Positions 36,568-45,420 of a stretch of 64,000 nt of DNA are shown here, piece after piece. The stretch spans positions 1 to 64,000 of the forward strand of contig CAYJEV010000001.1 of NCBI GenBank assembly GCA_964369265.1. Reading direction: 5' to 3'. Each line of letters starts with the position of its first letter. Position 1 is the stretch's first letter. The notes under the pieces are model-generated. The model was not told the DNA's origin, did no database searches, and was given only the letters and a program-made list of their open reading frames with translations. Origin of the DNA: DAMCAP01 sp964369265. Lineage in GTDB: Bacteria; Bacillota; Clostridia; Oscillospirales; Ruminococcaceae. Both the position numbers and the translations under genes were made by a program.

Positions 36568-38760
36568 TTGAGCAGGAGCGAAGTTGTTAATGGAACAGTC
36601 GAAGATATTACATATCACAATGAACAAAATGGCTTTACAATAATGGTGCTCTCAACAGCTGACGACGAGGTTTTGACTGTTCTTGGGGAGCTTTTAGAGC
36701 CAGCTTATGGTGAAGAGCTCGAATGTACAGGAGTGTACACAACCCATCCAACATATGGTAGGCAGTTCAAAGCAACAGCAATTCAAAGGATATTGCCCTC
36801 AGGAGCATCAGCCATATTAAGATATCTTTCTGGTGGTGCTATTAAAGGGATAGGCCCTGGTATTGCTGCTAGAATAGTGACTAAATTTGGCGATGACACT
36901 CTTGATGTGCTTGAAAACAACCCTGAATTTTTAGCGGAGATAAAGGGGATTAGCAGCCAAAAGGCAATGTCTATTGGGGAAGAATATAAAAGAATATTCG
37001 GTCTTCGTTCTGTGATGATTTCTCTTGCAAGCTATGGAATAAATTCCAGCAGCGCAATTGCTGTGTGGAAGCGCTTTGGAGCGATGACAAAAGAGATTAT
37101 TGACACAAACCCATATCTGCTTAGTGACGACGAACTTAACATAAGCTTTGAGAGCATTGATTTAATCGCAGATAGGCTAGGCTTTAAGCCAGAAGACAGG
37201 GAGAGGGTTCGTGGCGGTATATGTTATGTGCTTAGATATAATAAAAATAATGGGCATTGTTGCCTGCCGATGGATAAATTTCTTTCCTCAGTTAGCGAGT
37301 TCTTAAATATAGATAAACAAGCAGTTTTAGATAATATTGAAGACTTGATAGAGGATAACGACATAGTTAGATATACTTCTGAGGGAGAGGAATATATTTA
37401 TCTTCCTGAGCTTTTTGATAGTGAATGTTATATTGCTGGAAGAATTTTAGGCATGATGAAACTAAGCTATAGCGAGAAGGCTGTTTCAGACGAAGAGGTT
37501 GAAGCTATAGAAAAAGAGTCTAGCATTGGCTATGCAGAAGAGCAGAAGAATGCGCTTCACCAAGCTGTTAATCACAGCTTAATGATATTAACAGGAGGGC
37601 CTGGTACAGGAAAGACCACAACCTTAAATGGCATACTTAAGCTTTTTGAGAGGCGTGGAATGAAGGTGCTTTTGGCTGCACCAACAGGAAGAGCAGCAAA
37701 GCGACTTGCTGAACTTACTGGAAAAGAAGCAAAGACAATACATAGGCTTTTAGAGGTTGATTTTACTTCTGAAAAACTAGCTTTTAGAAGAAACCAAACT
37801 AATCCTCTGCAAGTAGATGCAATTATTGTAGATGAGATGTCTATGGTGGATATTAAGCTTTTTGAAAATTTGCTTTCTGCTGTTAAGCTAGGGAGTAAAC
37901 TTATAATGGTTGGTGATCCAGATCAGCTCCCATCAGTAGGTCCTGGAAATGTCTTAAGGGATTTAATAGCTTCTGAAATTGTTCCAACAGTGAATTTAAA
38001 TCATATATTTCGTCAAGCAGCTCAAAGCAGTATAGTTGTAGCGGCTCATGATATTGTTTCTGGCGAAATGCCTAATCTTACTAAAAGAGATAGCGATTTT
38101 TTCTTTTTAGAGAGGGGAAGCAATGCTGGAGTGATTGAAACAGTTGCTGAGTTAGTGGCTAGGCGATTGCCTAAAGCCTACAACCTTAAGCCAACTGAAG
38201 ATATTCAAATAATATGCCCTTCTCGCAAAACTGTTATTGGAACAGAGGGCTTAAATAGACAAATTCAAGCAATTCTAAACCCTCCTTCTCCACAAAAAAA
38301 GGAAGTTGAAAAGTTTGGCATAACCTATCGTGAAGGCGATAAAGTAATGCAGATAAAAAACAACTACGATATTATTTGGACTCAAAATGATGAAGAGGGC
38401 ATGGGTATTTTCAATGGCGATATTGGCTGGATTGAGATGATTGATAAGCCATCAAAAAGCATTATCATTCGCTTTGAAGATAAAACGGCAACCTATACCT
38501 TCGATATGCTAACCGAAATTGATCTTGCGTATGCTATAACTGTGCATAAAAGCCAAGGCAACGAATTTGAAGCCGTTATAATTCCTATAACAGGAACACA
38601 TTCAAGGCTTTATTATAGAAATTTGCTGTACACTGCTGTTACAAGAGCAAAAAAGCTTCTGGTAATAGTTGGACAACAAGCATCAATTCATCAAATGGTG
38701 TCAACAACTAATAAAATGAAAAGATACTCAAATTTAAAGTCTATATTAGTGAGTGACTAG
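36568..38760 (+). CDS. recD2: RecD2-type ATP-dependent DNA helicase
   Basis: A 730-residue SF1B 5'-3' helicase of the RecD2 class, which works without RecBC. The N-terminal RecD2-specific region (residues 1 to about 330) includes the helix-hairpin-helix segment KGIGPGIAARIV and KGISSQKAMSIGEE. Walker A GGPGTGKTT is at residues 343-351, Walker B VDEMSMVDIKLFENLL near 418, and the C-terminal AYAITVHKSQGNEFEAVII and YTAVTRAKK motifs are intact. The start is TTG 36568 with GGGGGGAG ahead. Confidence 0.94.
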   Translation: MSRSEVVNGTVEDITYHNEQNGFTIMVLSTADDEVLTVLGELLEPAYGEELECTGVYTTHPTYGRQFKATAIQRILPSGASAILRYLSGGAIKGIGPGIAARIVTKFGDDTLDVLENNPEFLAEIKGISSQKAMSIGEEYKRIFGLRSVMISLASYGINSSSAIAVWKRFGAMTKEIIDTNPYLLSDDELNISFESIDLIADRLGFKPEDRERVRGGICYVLRYNKNNGHCCLPMDKFLSSVSEFLNIDKQAVLDNIEDLIEDNDIVRYTSEGEEYIYLPELFDSECYIAGRILGMMKLSYSEKAVSDEEVEAIEKESSIGYAEEQKNALHQAVNHSLMILTGGPGTGKTTTLNGILKLFERRGMKVLLAAPTGRAAKRLAELTGKEAKTIHRLLEVDFTSEKLAFRRNQTNPLQVDAIIVDEMSMVDIKLFENLLSAVKLGSKLIMVGDPDQLPSVGPGNVLRDLIASEIVPTVNLNHIFRQAAQSSIVVAAHDIVSGEMPNLTKRDSDFFFLERGSNAGVIETVAELVARRLPKAYNLKPTEDIQIICPSRKTVIGTEGLNRQIQAILNPPSPQKKEVEKFGITYREGDKVMQIKNNYDIIWTQNDEEGMGIFNGDIGWIEMIDKPSKSIIIRFEDKTATYTFDMLTEIDLAYAITVHKSQGNEFEAVIIPITGTHSRLYYRNLLYTAVTRAKKLLVIVGQQASIHQMVSTTNKMKRYSNLKSILVSD

Positions 38761-38773
38761 TTTTAAAGATATT

Positions 38774-39001
38774 TCTTATCATTCCTTGCTCATCTGATGA
38801 GGAAATGAGCTTCAAATTTTTATGCCGTTGATGAGCGGCGGAATGGAGCAACAGTTTGCTTTGCAAACAATTGCCTCGCAGGGGCGATGTGCAGGGCGAT
38901 TGCCGCCCTTATGCACAATAATGCTCTTATCATTCCTTGCTCATCTGATGAGGAAATGAGCTTCAAATTTTTATGTCGTTGATGAGCGGCGGAATGGAGC
39001 A
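38774..39001. repeat. Duplicated 77-bp palindromic element flanking a hairpin-rich spacer
   Basis: Copies at 38774-38850 and 38925-39001 are identical except one base (C 38824, T 38975). Each is internally palindromic: CATTCC (38780-38785) with GGAATG (38840-38845), and inside it GCTCATC (38788-38794) with GATGAGC (38830-38836). The 74-bp spacer holds two more hairpins: GTTTGC-TTT-GCAAAC (38854-38868), and TGTGCAGGGCG (38888-38898) with CGCCCTTATGCACA. The second copy ends in GGAATGGAGCA right before the comF ATG. This looks like a small mobile or intergenic repeat, with no coding capacity. Confidence 0.8.
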
Positions 39002-39006
39002 TTATG

Positions 39007-39699
39007 ATGTTAAGATTACTGCTGGCGAAAAGATGCTTTTTATGTGAGAGAGCAATTAAGAGAAACTTCGTTGCTTGTGTTGATTGCCATCCTCTGTTGG
39101 AGGATGTTAGTATAAGCTCCCACAAAGAAAAAATGTGTGAAGTTTGTGGAAAGCTAGACGGAAAATGCATTTGCGATAGAATAACTAATTTAGATGCAAC
39201 TGTATTTCCTTACTTTTATAATGACATCACCAAAAATATAGCAGTGTCAATCAAAAAAGTATATAACAAAGACAAGATAACACATCTTGCAGAAGAAATG
39301 GCAACTGCTATGAAAAGCAAGGCTTTGTTATCTGGATATGATTATGTGACATATATTCCAACAACTATTGATAAAATAGAAGAGAGAGGGTTTAACATCT
39401 CTTTTTTATTGGCTAAGGAGTTTAGCAAGCTTGTAAATAAAGAGCTGGTTAAGCCTGTTATAGTTAGGGAGAAGGTTGGAGTTGACCAACACACATTAAA
39501 GGTTACCCAGCGTAAAGAAAATGCCTTAAGACAATATCAGCCAACAGGAGAAATCATAAGCGGAAGCTTTATTTTAATTGATGATATTGTAACAGGAGGA
39601 GATACTCTAAATAGATGTGCAGAGCTGTTATTAAAAGCTGGCGCAAAAAATGTTATAGGGTTGACTGCGTTTGGTACAGGAAGAACTGAGGAAATTTAG
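39007..39699 (+). CDS. comF: ComF-family phosphoribosyltransferase-like protein
   Basis: A 230-residue ComF-type protein. The N-terminus has paired cysteine knuckles (CFLCERAI, CVDCHP, CEVCGKLDGKCIC) that probably bind zinc. The C-terminal PRTase fold has VTYIPTTIDKIEERGFN and the PRPP loop ILIDDIVTGGDTLNR. ComF acts in DNA uptake in competent bacteria, but copies in non-competent Firmicutes are common. Two adjacent ATGs, 39004 and 39007, are possible; 39007 has the better spacing to GGAG, which belongs to the inserted repeat. Confidence 0.87.
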   Translation: MLRLLLAKRCFLCERAIKRNFVACVDCHPLLEDVSISSHKEKMCEVCGKLDGKCICDRITNLDATVFPYFYNDITKNIAVSIKKVYNKDKITHLAEEMATAMKSKALLSGYDYVTYIPTTIDKIEERGFNISFLLAKEFSKLVNKELVKPVIVREKVGVDQHTLKVTQRKENALRQYQPTGEIISGSFILIDDIVTGGDTLNRCAELLLKAGAKNVIGLTAFGTGRTEEI

Positions 39700-39718
39700 A
39701 TTTAATTTGGAGGATTTA

Positions 39719-40738
39719 ATGGGAATATCACAAGATATTGGAATAGATTTAGGAACAGCGAACTTGCTTATATGCGATCCAGATGGCAACATTCTTCTTA
39801 ATGAGCCGTCTGTTGTTGCAGTAAACACAAGAACAGGCGATGTTATGGCTGTTGGCGATGAGGCAAATCAAATGCTTGGTAGAACGCCTGATCATGTTAA
39901 GGCTGTTATGCCATTGCAAGACGGAGTTATATCAGACTTTGATATGACATCAGCAATGATAATGGGTTTTATGAAAAAGGTGTATAGTGGAAGTGCTATA
40001 CGTCCTAGAGTAATTGTATGTGTGCCATCTGCTATAACAGACGTTGAGTCAAAGGCTGTTGTAGAAACTGCTGTTAGAGCAGGAGCAAGAAAAGTGTATT
40101 TGATTGAAGAACCTGTTGCTGCTGCGATTGGTTCAGGAATTGATATAACAAAGCCAGAGGGAAGGGTTATAGTTGATATTGGAGGAGGAACAACCGATAT
40201 AGCTGTGCTTTCCTTTAGTGGGATTGTATGCAAAAGATCTATTAAATCAGCTGGTAGAAAGCTTGACCTTTCAATTGTGCGATATGTTAAGAAAAAACAT
40301 AATGTTATAATAGGCGAAAAGAACGCTGAAATGATTAAAAAGCAGATAGTTAGTGTGTATTTCGATGAGGATAAATCTTGTGAGGTTAAAGGCAAGGATG
40401 CTGTAACAGGGCTTCCAGTCACTATAACAGTTACAAGAAGCGAACTAAAGCCTGTTGTCGAAGATTTAGCAGAGGATATTTTCTATTCTTTAAGAAAAAT
40501 CTTAGAGATAACTCCTCCTGAGCTTTCAGCTGATATTTACAATACAGGCATTTTCTTAACTGGTGGAGGGGCTTTAATTGATGGGCTTGATAGGTATTTG
40601 GAAGAGAAATCAGGGCTATCTGTTTATAAATCAGACAATCCAATTGAATGCGTTGCTATAGGAACGGCGAAGGCTTTTGGATATTTAGGTAGGCTTTATG
40701 ATGGCTTTGTTAAAACGAGTGCATTTAGTCACAACTAA
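39719..40738 (+). CDS. mreB: Rod-shape determining protein MreB/Mbl
   Basis: An actin-like cytoskeletal ATPase of 339 residues that guides lateral wall synthesis. Phosphate 1 motif IGIDLGTANLLI near residue 7, phosphate 2 IVDIGGGTTDIAVLS near 155, adenosine motif GIFLTGGGALIDGLD near 280. ATG 39719 with GGAGGA 5 bases upstream gives the normal length; the track frame extends back into comF. It is not next to mreC/mreD, so it may be an Mbl or MreBH-type paralogue. Confidence 0.93.
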   Translation: MGISQDIGIDLGTANLLICDPDGNILLNEPSVVAVNTRTGDVMAVGDEANQMLGRTPDHVKAVMPLQDGVISDFDMTSAMIMGFMKKVYSGSAIRPRVIVCVPSAITDVESKAVVETAVRAGARKVYLIEEPVAAAIGSGIDITKPEGRVIVDIGGGTTDIAVLSFSGIVCKRSIKSAGRKLDLSIVRYVKKKHNVIIGEKNAEMIKKQIVSVYFDEDKSCEVKGKDAVTGLPVTITVTRSELKPVVEDLAEDIFYSLRKILEITPPELSADIYNTGIFLTGGGALIDGLDRYLEEKSGLSVYKSDNPIECVAIGTAKAFGYLGRLYDGFVKTSAFSHN

Positions 40739-40773
40739 ATTATAAGAAAAAATTTAGATATTGGAGAGAAAAA

Positions 40774-42027
40774 ATGACCAGAACAGATCAGAAGTTTTAT
40801 GGATGGAAAATAGCTATATTAGGATTTTTAATAACAGGATGTACAGTAGGGCTTCTGCAAAACTGCAATGGTATTTTCTTGAAGCCTGTAACAGAAGAGC
40901 TAGGTTTTTTACGAAGCCAATTATCACTATACTCAACAATTTCTAGCATAACAACAGTTTTGCTTCTTCCAGTATTTAGTGAGCTATATTCTAAATTTAA
41001 GCTAAAAAATATGCTGCTATTATGTGGAATACTTATGAGCATGCTATATTTTTCATATTCCTTCGCTTCTGAAATATGGCATTTTTATGTTATTGCTGTT
41101 TTAATAGGTTCTGTTACAAATGGAACTACCATAACTATAATTGGAATAATTATAAATAACTGGTTTCAAGATAAGAGGGGAATAGCGGCAGGAATTGCAT
41201 TTTCTGGCTCTGGTGTATTTGCTGCGACCATAATACCAATACTAAATAGAGTCATTGAAACATATGGCTGGCAGTGGGGATATAGAATGCTTGGTTGTTT
41301 AGCTGTAGTTATTTTTATTCCTTTGGTTGTATTTTTTATGAAAACTTCGCCATCTGATATAGGACAAGCTCCTTATGTAGACAAAGAGAACAGCAAGGAT
41401 AATTTAACGGCACTAGCAGCATCTGGTGTTCCTAAAAATAAAGCAATTAAAACCCCAACATTTATTTTCCTTGCTATAGCTGCCTTTATTGTAGGATTTG
41501 GAAGCATGGGAGGCGTTCAGCCCCACACTATGGCGTATCTAACCGATGTTGGATATGACAGCACATTCTCTTCAATGATGTCCTCAATGATAATGGTTGG
41601 CATGATAGTAGGGAAACTAGGCCTTGGTTATATATTCGATAAGATAGGTGCTTTTAGAGGGGCGATGATAAATGGAGCTGCTGGCTTTTTTGGTGTAGTT
41701 TTTGTGATTATGGCAGAAAATTCAATGATGATGGCTATTATATATGGCTTGACTATGGGAATTGCTTGCTCTGGCGGAACAGTAACTATAAACTATTTAA
41801 CAGCAAGCTATTTTGGAGATTTAGACTTCAAGCGACTTCTGCCCCTATTAACTATGGCTTTTATGATTGGTGTTTCGCTTGGAAATCCATTTTCAGGATT
41901 GATATTTGATTTAACAGGAAATTATTCTGCTGCTTGGAATGTGTATCTAGTCGCTACTTTAATAGGATGGGCAAGCTTCTTTTTAGCGAATAAGTTTTCA
42001 AAGAGATTAGAGTTTGAAACAAAGTAA
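40774..42027 (+). CDS. MFS transporter, oxalate/formate antiporter-like
   Basis: A 417-residue, 12-span major facilitator protein of the OFA/monocarboxylate group. It begins KFYGWKIAILGFLITG; the first half ends in MKTSPSDIGQ, a mark of this family (TPxxxG), before the cytoplasmic loop. The second half starts TPTFIFLAIAAFIVGFG. Likely moves a small carboxylate. Its place between mreB and the desulfurase/glycine reductase cluster gives no clear substrate; it could handle an amino-acid fermentation acid. Confidence 0.82.
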   Translation: MTRTDQKFYGWKIAILGFLITGCTVGLLQNCNGIFLKPVTEELGFLRSQLSLYSTISSITTVLLLPVFSELYSKFKLKNMLLLCGILMSMLYFSYSFASEIWHFYVIAVLIGSVTNGTTITIIGIIINNWFQDKRGIAAGIAFSGSGVFAATIIPILNRVIETYGWQWGYRMLGCLAVVIFIPLVVFFMKTSPSDIGQAPYVDKENSKDNLTALAASGVPKNKAIKTPTFIFLAIAAFIVGFGSMGGVQPHTMAYLTDVGYDSTFSSMMSSMIMVGMIVGKLGLGYIFDKIGAFRGAMINGAAGFFGVVFVIMAENSMMMAIIYGLTMGIACSGGTVTINYLTASYFGDLDFKRLLPLLTMAFMIGVSLGNPFSGLIFDLTGNYSAAWNVYLVATLIGWASFFLANKFSKRLEFETK

Positions 42028-42037
42028 GAGGTGCTTT

Positions 42038-43189
42038 ATGAAGAAAGTATATTTAGATAATGGCAGTACATCTTATCCAAAAGCCCCTGGTGTTGGGGAG
42101 GCTATTGCACACTTTATAAATGAAGTTGGTTGTAATGTTGGTAGAACATCATCTGAGGATGCAAACGATTTGGCTTTTGTTGTGTATGAAACTAGCAAAA
42201 TGCTAGTTGATTTAGTGAACTTTCCAGACCCTAAAAATGTTGTCTACACTATGAATGTAACGCAATCATTAAATATGGTGATTAAGGGATATTTAAAGTC
42301 TGGCGATCATGTTATTATTTCGCCAATAGAGCATAATGCAGTTATGCGACCTATTGAACAGCTCCGCAAGCAAGGCTTGGAGGTTAGTGAAATGAAGCTA
42401 GATGATAACAATCAAATTTGTATCAGCTCGCTTAAAGATATGATTAAGCCAAATACAAAAGCTATTGTTATGCTACATGCTTCTAATGTTACAGGCAATA
42501 TATTTAATTTAAAGCCGGTTGGCGAGGTCGCAAAAGATAATAACATTAAGTTTATAGTTGATTCTGCACAAACGCTAGGGATACTTCCGATTGATATGCA
42601 AGCTCTAAATATTGATGCGTTATGCTTCACAGGGCATAAAAGCCTGCTTGCAGCCCAAGGTATAGGCGGATTTATTGTTAATGATGAGTTTGCTAAAGAA
42701 ATTGATGCTGTTATTTCAGGAGGAACAGGAAGCATATCCTCTTCTATTGATATACCAGAATTTATGCCAGATAAATTCCAAGCCGGAACGATGAACTTGC
42801 CTGGAATTTATGGTTTACACACAGCTTTAAAATACATAACTTCACGTCAAAGCCCACTAGAAGAGGAACAAGCACTTGTTGCAAGGCTTCAAAAGGGGAT
42901 TGAAGGCGATAAGGTTAAGGTGATAGGGGAGAGAGATCCTTTTAAAAGATGCCCAACATTATCAGTTGATTTTGTTGGAATGGATAACTCTGAAGTAGCT
43001 TTTAGATTGCAAGATGAGTTTGGAATAGCAACACGTTGCGGACTGCACTGTGCACCAAATGCACATAGGCATTTTGGTAGCTATCCAGAAGGCACAGTAC
43101 GCTTTTCAGTTGGTTATAGCAATACAATAGAGGATATTGATTATACAATATCTGCCATATACAAAATAATTGATAATTATTTTCTATAA
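42038..43189 (+). CDS. Class V aminotransferase, cysteine desulfurase family
   Basis: A 383-residue PLP enzyme. The N-terminus VYLDNGSTSYPKAPGV, the FTGHKSLLAAQG stretch with the PLP lysine near residue 205, and the C-terminal RCGLHCAPNAH with GTVRFSVGYSNT match the cysteine desulfurase-like subfamily found in anaerobes. Cysteines in the RCGLHC loop could carry a persulfide or selenide. Members of this subfamily often neighbour selenium genes, and here the glycine reductase selenoproteins lie 0.5 kb downstream. ATG 42038 replaces the longer frame start, having GAGGTG upstream. Confidence 0.85.
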   Translation: MKKVYLDNGSTSYPKAPGVGEAIAHFINEVGCNVGRTSSEDANDLAFVVYETSKMLVDLVNFPDPKNVVYTMNVTQSLNMVIKGYLKSGDHVIISPIEHNAVMRPIEQLRKQGLEVSEMKLDDNNQICISSLKDMIKPNTKAIVMLHASNVTGNIFNLKPVGEVAKDNNIKFIVDSAQTLGILPIDMQALNIDALCFTGHKSLLAAQGIGGFIVNDEFAKEIDAVISGGTGSISSSIDIPEFMPDKFQAGTMNLPGIYGLHTALKYITSRQSPLEEEQALVARLQKGIEGDKVKVIGERDPFKRCPTLSVDFVGMDNSEVAFRLQDEFGIATRCGLHCAPNAHRHFGSYPEGTVRFSVGYSNTIEDIDYTISAIYKIIDNYFL

Positions 43190-43382
43190 CATAAAAAATG
43201 ACAAGTGTTTTTTGTTGAATTTGACTATGCACAAAAATATATTGACTAAAATTGAGTTTTGATTAGTGTAATTTTTGTTCAAAATGCTGTGTTTCTCATT
43301 GTGTTTATAGTTTGTATATTAAACAGCTATAATTTCTAGAAAAAAGTTAGTGATTTTTTTAACATTTATAATAAAAAAGCAC
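43190..43382. other. AT-rich gap before the grd promoter
   Basis: No gene and no terminator after the desulfurase is evident. The stretch contains two TTGACTA words (about 43220 and 43244) and several A/T runs, but no -10 at proper spacing that I would call. Confidence 0.4.
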
Positions 43383-43411
43383 TTGAAATTTGTTTTTTAA
43401 TGTTGTAAGAT
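43383..43411 (+). promoter_or_regulatory. Promoter of the glycine reductase operon
   Basis: TTGAAA (43383-43388), 17-base spacer, TAAGAT (43406-43411), about 40 bases before the first glycine aptamer. Confidence 0.6.
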
Positions 43412-43451
43412 ATATCTGTAGCTAAGGAAATTTAATAATGTGGATGATGAT

Positions 43452-43634
43452 TGCGGGAGAGCTTTTAGATAAGCGCCGTAGGAATAAAGTTGATGTGTGC
43501 AAAACATCTTCTGAAGATCTCAGGTAAATGCACCGTAGTCGGACATGCCTCTGGAGAGCATCTTTTATATAAGATGCACCGATGGAGCAACAGCTTGTAT
43601 ACATTAAGTATATTGCTGGAATCTCTCAGGTTTT
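43452..43634 (+). promoter_or_regulatory. Tandem glycine riboswitch
   Basis: Two glycine aptamers in series. The first has GCGGGAGAGC, GCGCCGTAGG and ATCTCAGGTAAATGCACCG (43453-43534). The second has GGACATGCCTCTGGAGAGC, GCACCGATGGAGCAAC and AATCTCTCAGGTTTTT (43541-43634). A terminator at 43639-43677 lies just after. The arrangement fits an ON switch: glycine binding disrupts the terminator and turns on glycine catabolism. Confidence 0.95.
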
Positions 43635-43638
43635 TAAC

Positions 43639-43677
43639 AGAGTAAAGGTGCATAATAATTGTCCTTTGCTCTTTTTT
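43639..43677 (+). terminator. Glycine riboswitch terminator
   Basis: AGAGTAAAGG (43639-43648) pairs with CCTTTGCTCT (43663-43672), then six T. It is 28 bases before grdX and is the regulated stop of the riboswitch. Confidence 0.9.
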
Positions 43678-43704
43678 GTATAAAACTTAGATTTGGAGTA
43701 ATAT

Positions 43705-44082
43705 ATGGCAAAATTACATACTATAATCGTGACCAACAATCCTTTGGTAAAAGAAAAATTCACAGAGGATGAGGGTTACGAGGTTAGATATAGCGATATT
43801 AGCTACAGAGATGTTCTTGTAGCGACTAGAGATTTAGTGTACAGCGGTCATGAGCTGCTAACACACCCTTTATCAGGGAGCGTAAAGCCTAAAGAAACAG
43901 TTGTAAAATCAGTTGCTGTTTCGTACAAAGCAGGGAAGATGGATTTAGATCAAGCAGGTATTGCTGAAAACAGCATAATTACTTGCGACAAATTCCCTCT
44001 CAAATTTCCAATATTGCCAGAAGTGGTGTTGAATGATTTTCGTTTAGTAGATCTTTCCCTAATCACAACGGCGTTATTGTAG
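43705..44082 (+). CDS. grdX: GrdX family protein
   Basis: A 125-residue protein that matches the GrdX family found at the head of glycine, sarcosine and betaine reductase operons; its function is unknown. It starts KLHTIIVTNNPLVKEKF and contains YRDVLVATRDLVYSGHELLTHPLSGSVKP, here in two overlapping recognisable pieces. It is the first gene after the glycine riboswitch and 35 bases upstream of grdE. Confidence 0.88.
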   Translation: MAKLHTIIVTNNPLVKEKFTEDEGYEVRYSDISYRDVLVATRDLVYSGHELLTHPLSGSVKPKETVVKSVAVSYKAGKMDLDQAGIAENSIITCDKFPLKFPILPEVVLNDFRLVDLSLITTALL

Positions 44083-44117
44083 ACAGCCAAAATTAAAAAA
44101 CTAAGGAGGTGTTTGAT

Positions 44118-45398
44118 TTGAAGTTAGAATTAGGATATGTAAATATTCAAGATATTCAATTTTCAAACGAATCAAAGGTTGAGAACGGAGTTCTTTATGT
44201 AAATGCAGAGGAACTTAAGGCAATCGTTCTTGACGACGACCATATTGCATCTTGCGAGTTTGACATCGCAAGACCAGGCGAGAATGTAAGAATTACGCCT
44301 GTTAAGGACGTAATTGAGCCACGTGTAAAGGTAGAGGGTCCTGGCGGAATTTTCCCAGGAGTTATCTCTAAGGTACAAACTGTTGGTACTGGTAAAACTA
44401 ACGTTTTAAAGGGTGCTGCAGTTGTAACTACTGGTAAAGTTGTTGGTTTCCAAGAGGGCATCATCGACATGACTGGTCCTGGTGCTGAGTACACACCTTT
44501 CTCCAAGACTTGCAATCTAGTAATGATCGCTGAGCCAGTAGAAGGCATCACTCCTCACCAACATGAGAAGGCGCTAAGATATGCTGGACTAAAAGTTGCT
44601 ATCGCTCTAGGCGAACTAGCAAAAGAAATTACTCCAGATAGCGTAGACACATTTGAAACTTACGGAGTTAAGGAAGGTTGGGAGAAAATGCCAAACCTAC
44701 CAAGAATCGGTTACATTCAAATGCTACAATCTCAAGGCCTAATGCACGATACTTATGTATACGGTGTTGACGCTAAGAGAACTCTAACTACTATTATCAA
44801 CCCAACTGAGATTATGGACGGTGCTATCCTTTCTGGTAACTGTGTATCTTCTTGTGATAAGAATACAACTTACCACCACCTAAATAACCCAGTTGTTCAC
44901 GATCTATTCGCTAAGCATGGTAAAGAGATTAACTTTGTTGGTGTTATCATCACAAACGAAAACGTTTACCTAATGGACAAAGAGCGTTCTTCTGACTGGA
45001 CTGCAAAGCTAGCTAGATTCCTAGACCTAGACGGCGCAATCATCTCTCAAGAAGGTTTCGGTAACCCAGATACTGACCTTATCATGAACTGTAAAAAGGT
45101 TGAGGCTATGGGCGTTCCAACAGTAATCATCACAGATGAGTACGCTGGACGTGACGGTGCTTCTCAATCCCTAGCAGATGCTGATGCAGCTGCAAACGCA
45201 GTTGTAACTGGTGGTAATGCTAACGCAATGATCACTCTACCTAAGATGGATAAAGTAATCGGTCACCTAAACTTTGTTGATCGTATTGCTGGTGGTTTTG
45301 ATGGTAATACAGATGCTGATGGCAACATTACTGTTGAGCTACAAGCTATCACAGGGGCTACTAACGAGCTTGGCTTCAATAAGCTAAGTGCGAGATAA
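44118..45398 (+). CDS. grdE: Glycine reductase protein B, GrdE proprotein
   Basis: GrdE, 426 residues, the substrate-binding proprotein of glycine reductase component B. It is cleaved into two chains, leaving a pyruvoyl group that binds glycine as a Schiff base. The cleavage cysteine is in SGNCVSSCDK; counted from the start used here it is Cys242, the position reported for this protein family. I use TTG 44118, seven bases after a full AAGGAGGT, which gives MKLELGYVNIQDIQF; the GTG at 44109 lies within the Shine-Dalgarno sequence. Leucines are nearly all CTA or CTT. Confidence 0.95.
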   Translation: MKLELGYVNIQDIQFSNESKVENGVLYVNAEELKAIVLDDDHIASCEFDIARPGENVRITPVKDVIEPRVKVEGPGGIFPGVISKVQTVGTGKTNVLKGAAVVTTGKVVGFQEGIIDMTGPGAEYTPFSKTCNLVMIAEPVEGITPHQHEKALRYAGLKVAIALGELAKEITPDSVDTFETYGVKEGWEKMPNLPRIGYIQMLQSQGLMHDTYVYGVDAKRTLTTIINPTEIMDGAILSGNCVSSCDKNTTYHHLNNPVVHDLFAKHGKEINFVGVIITNENVYLMDKERSSDWTAKLARFLDLDGAIISQEGFGNPDTDLIMNCKKVEAMGVPTVIITDEYAGRDGASQSLADADAAANAVVTGGNANAMITLPKMDKVIGHLNFVDRIAGGFDGNTDADGNITVELQAITGATNELGFNKLSAR

Positions 45399-45420
45399 TA
45401 TAGAAAGGAGATTGTCTACA

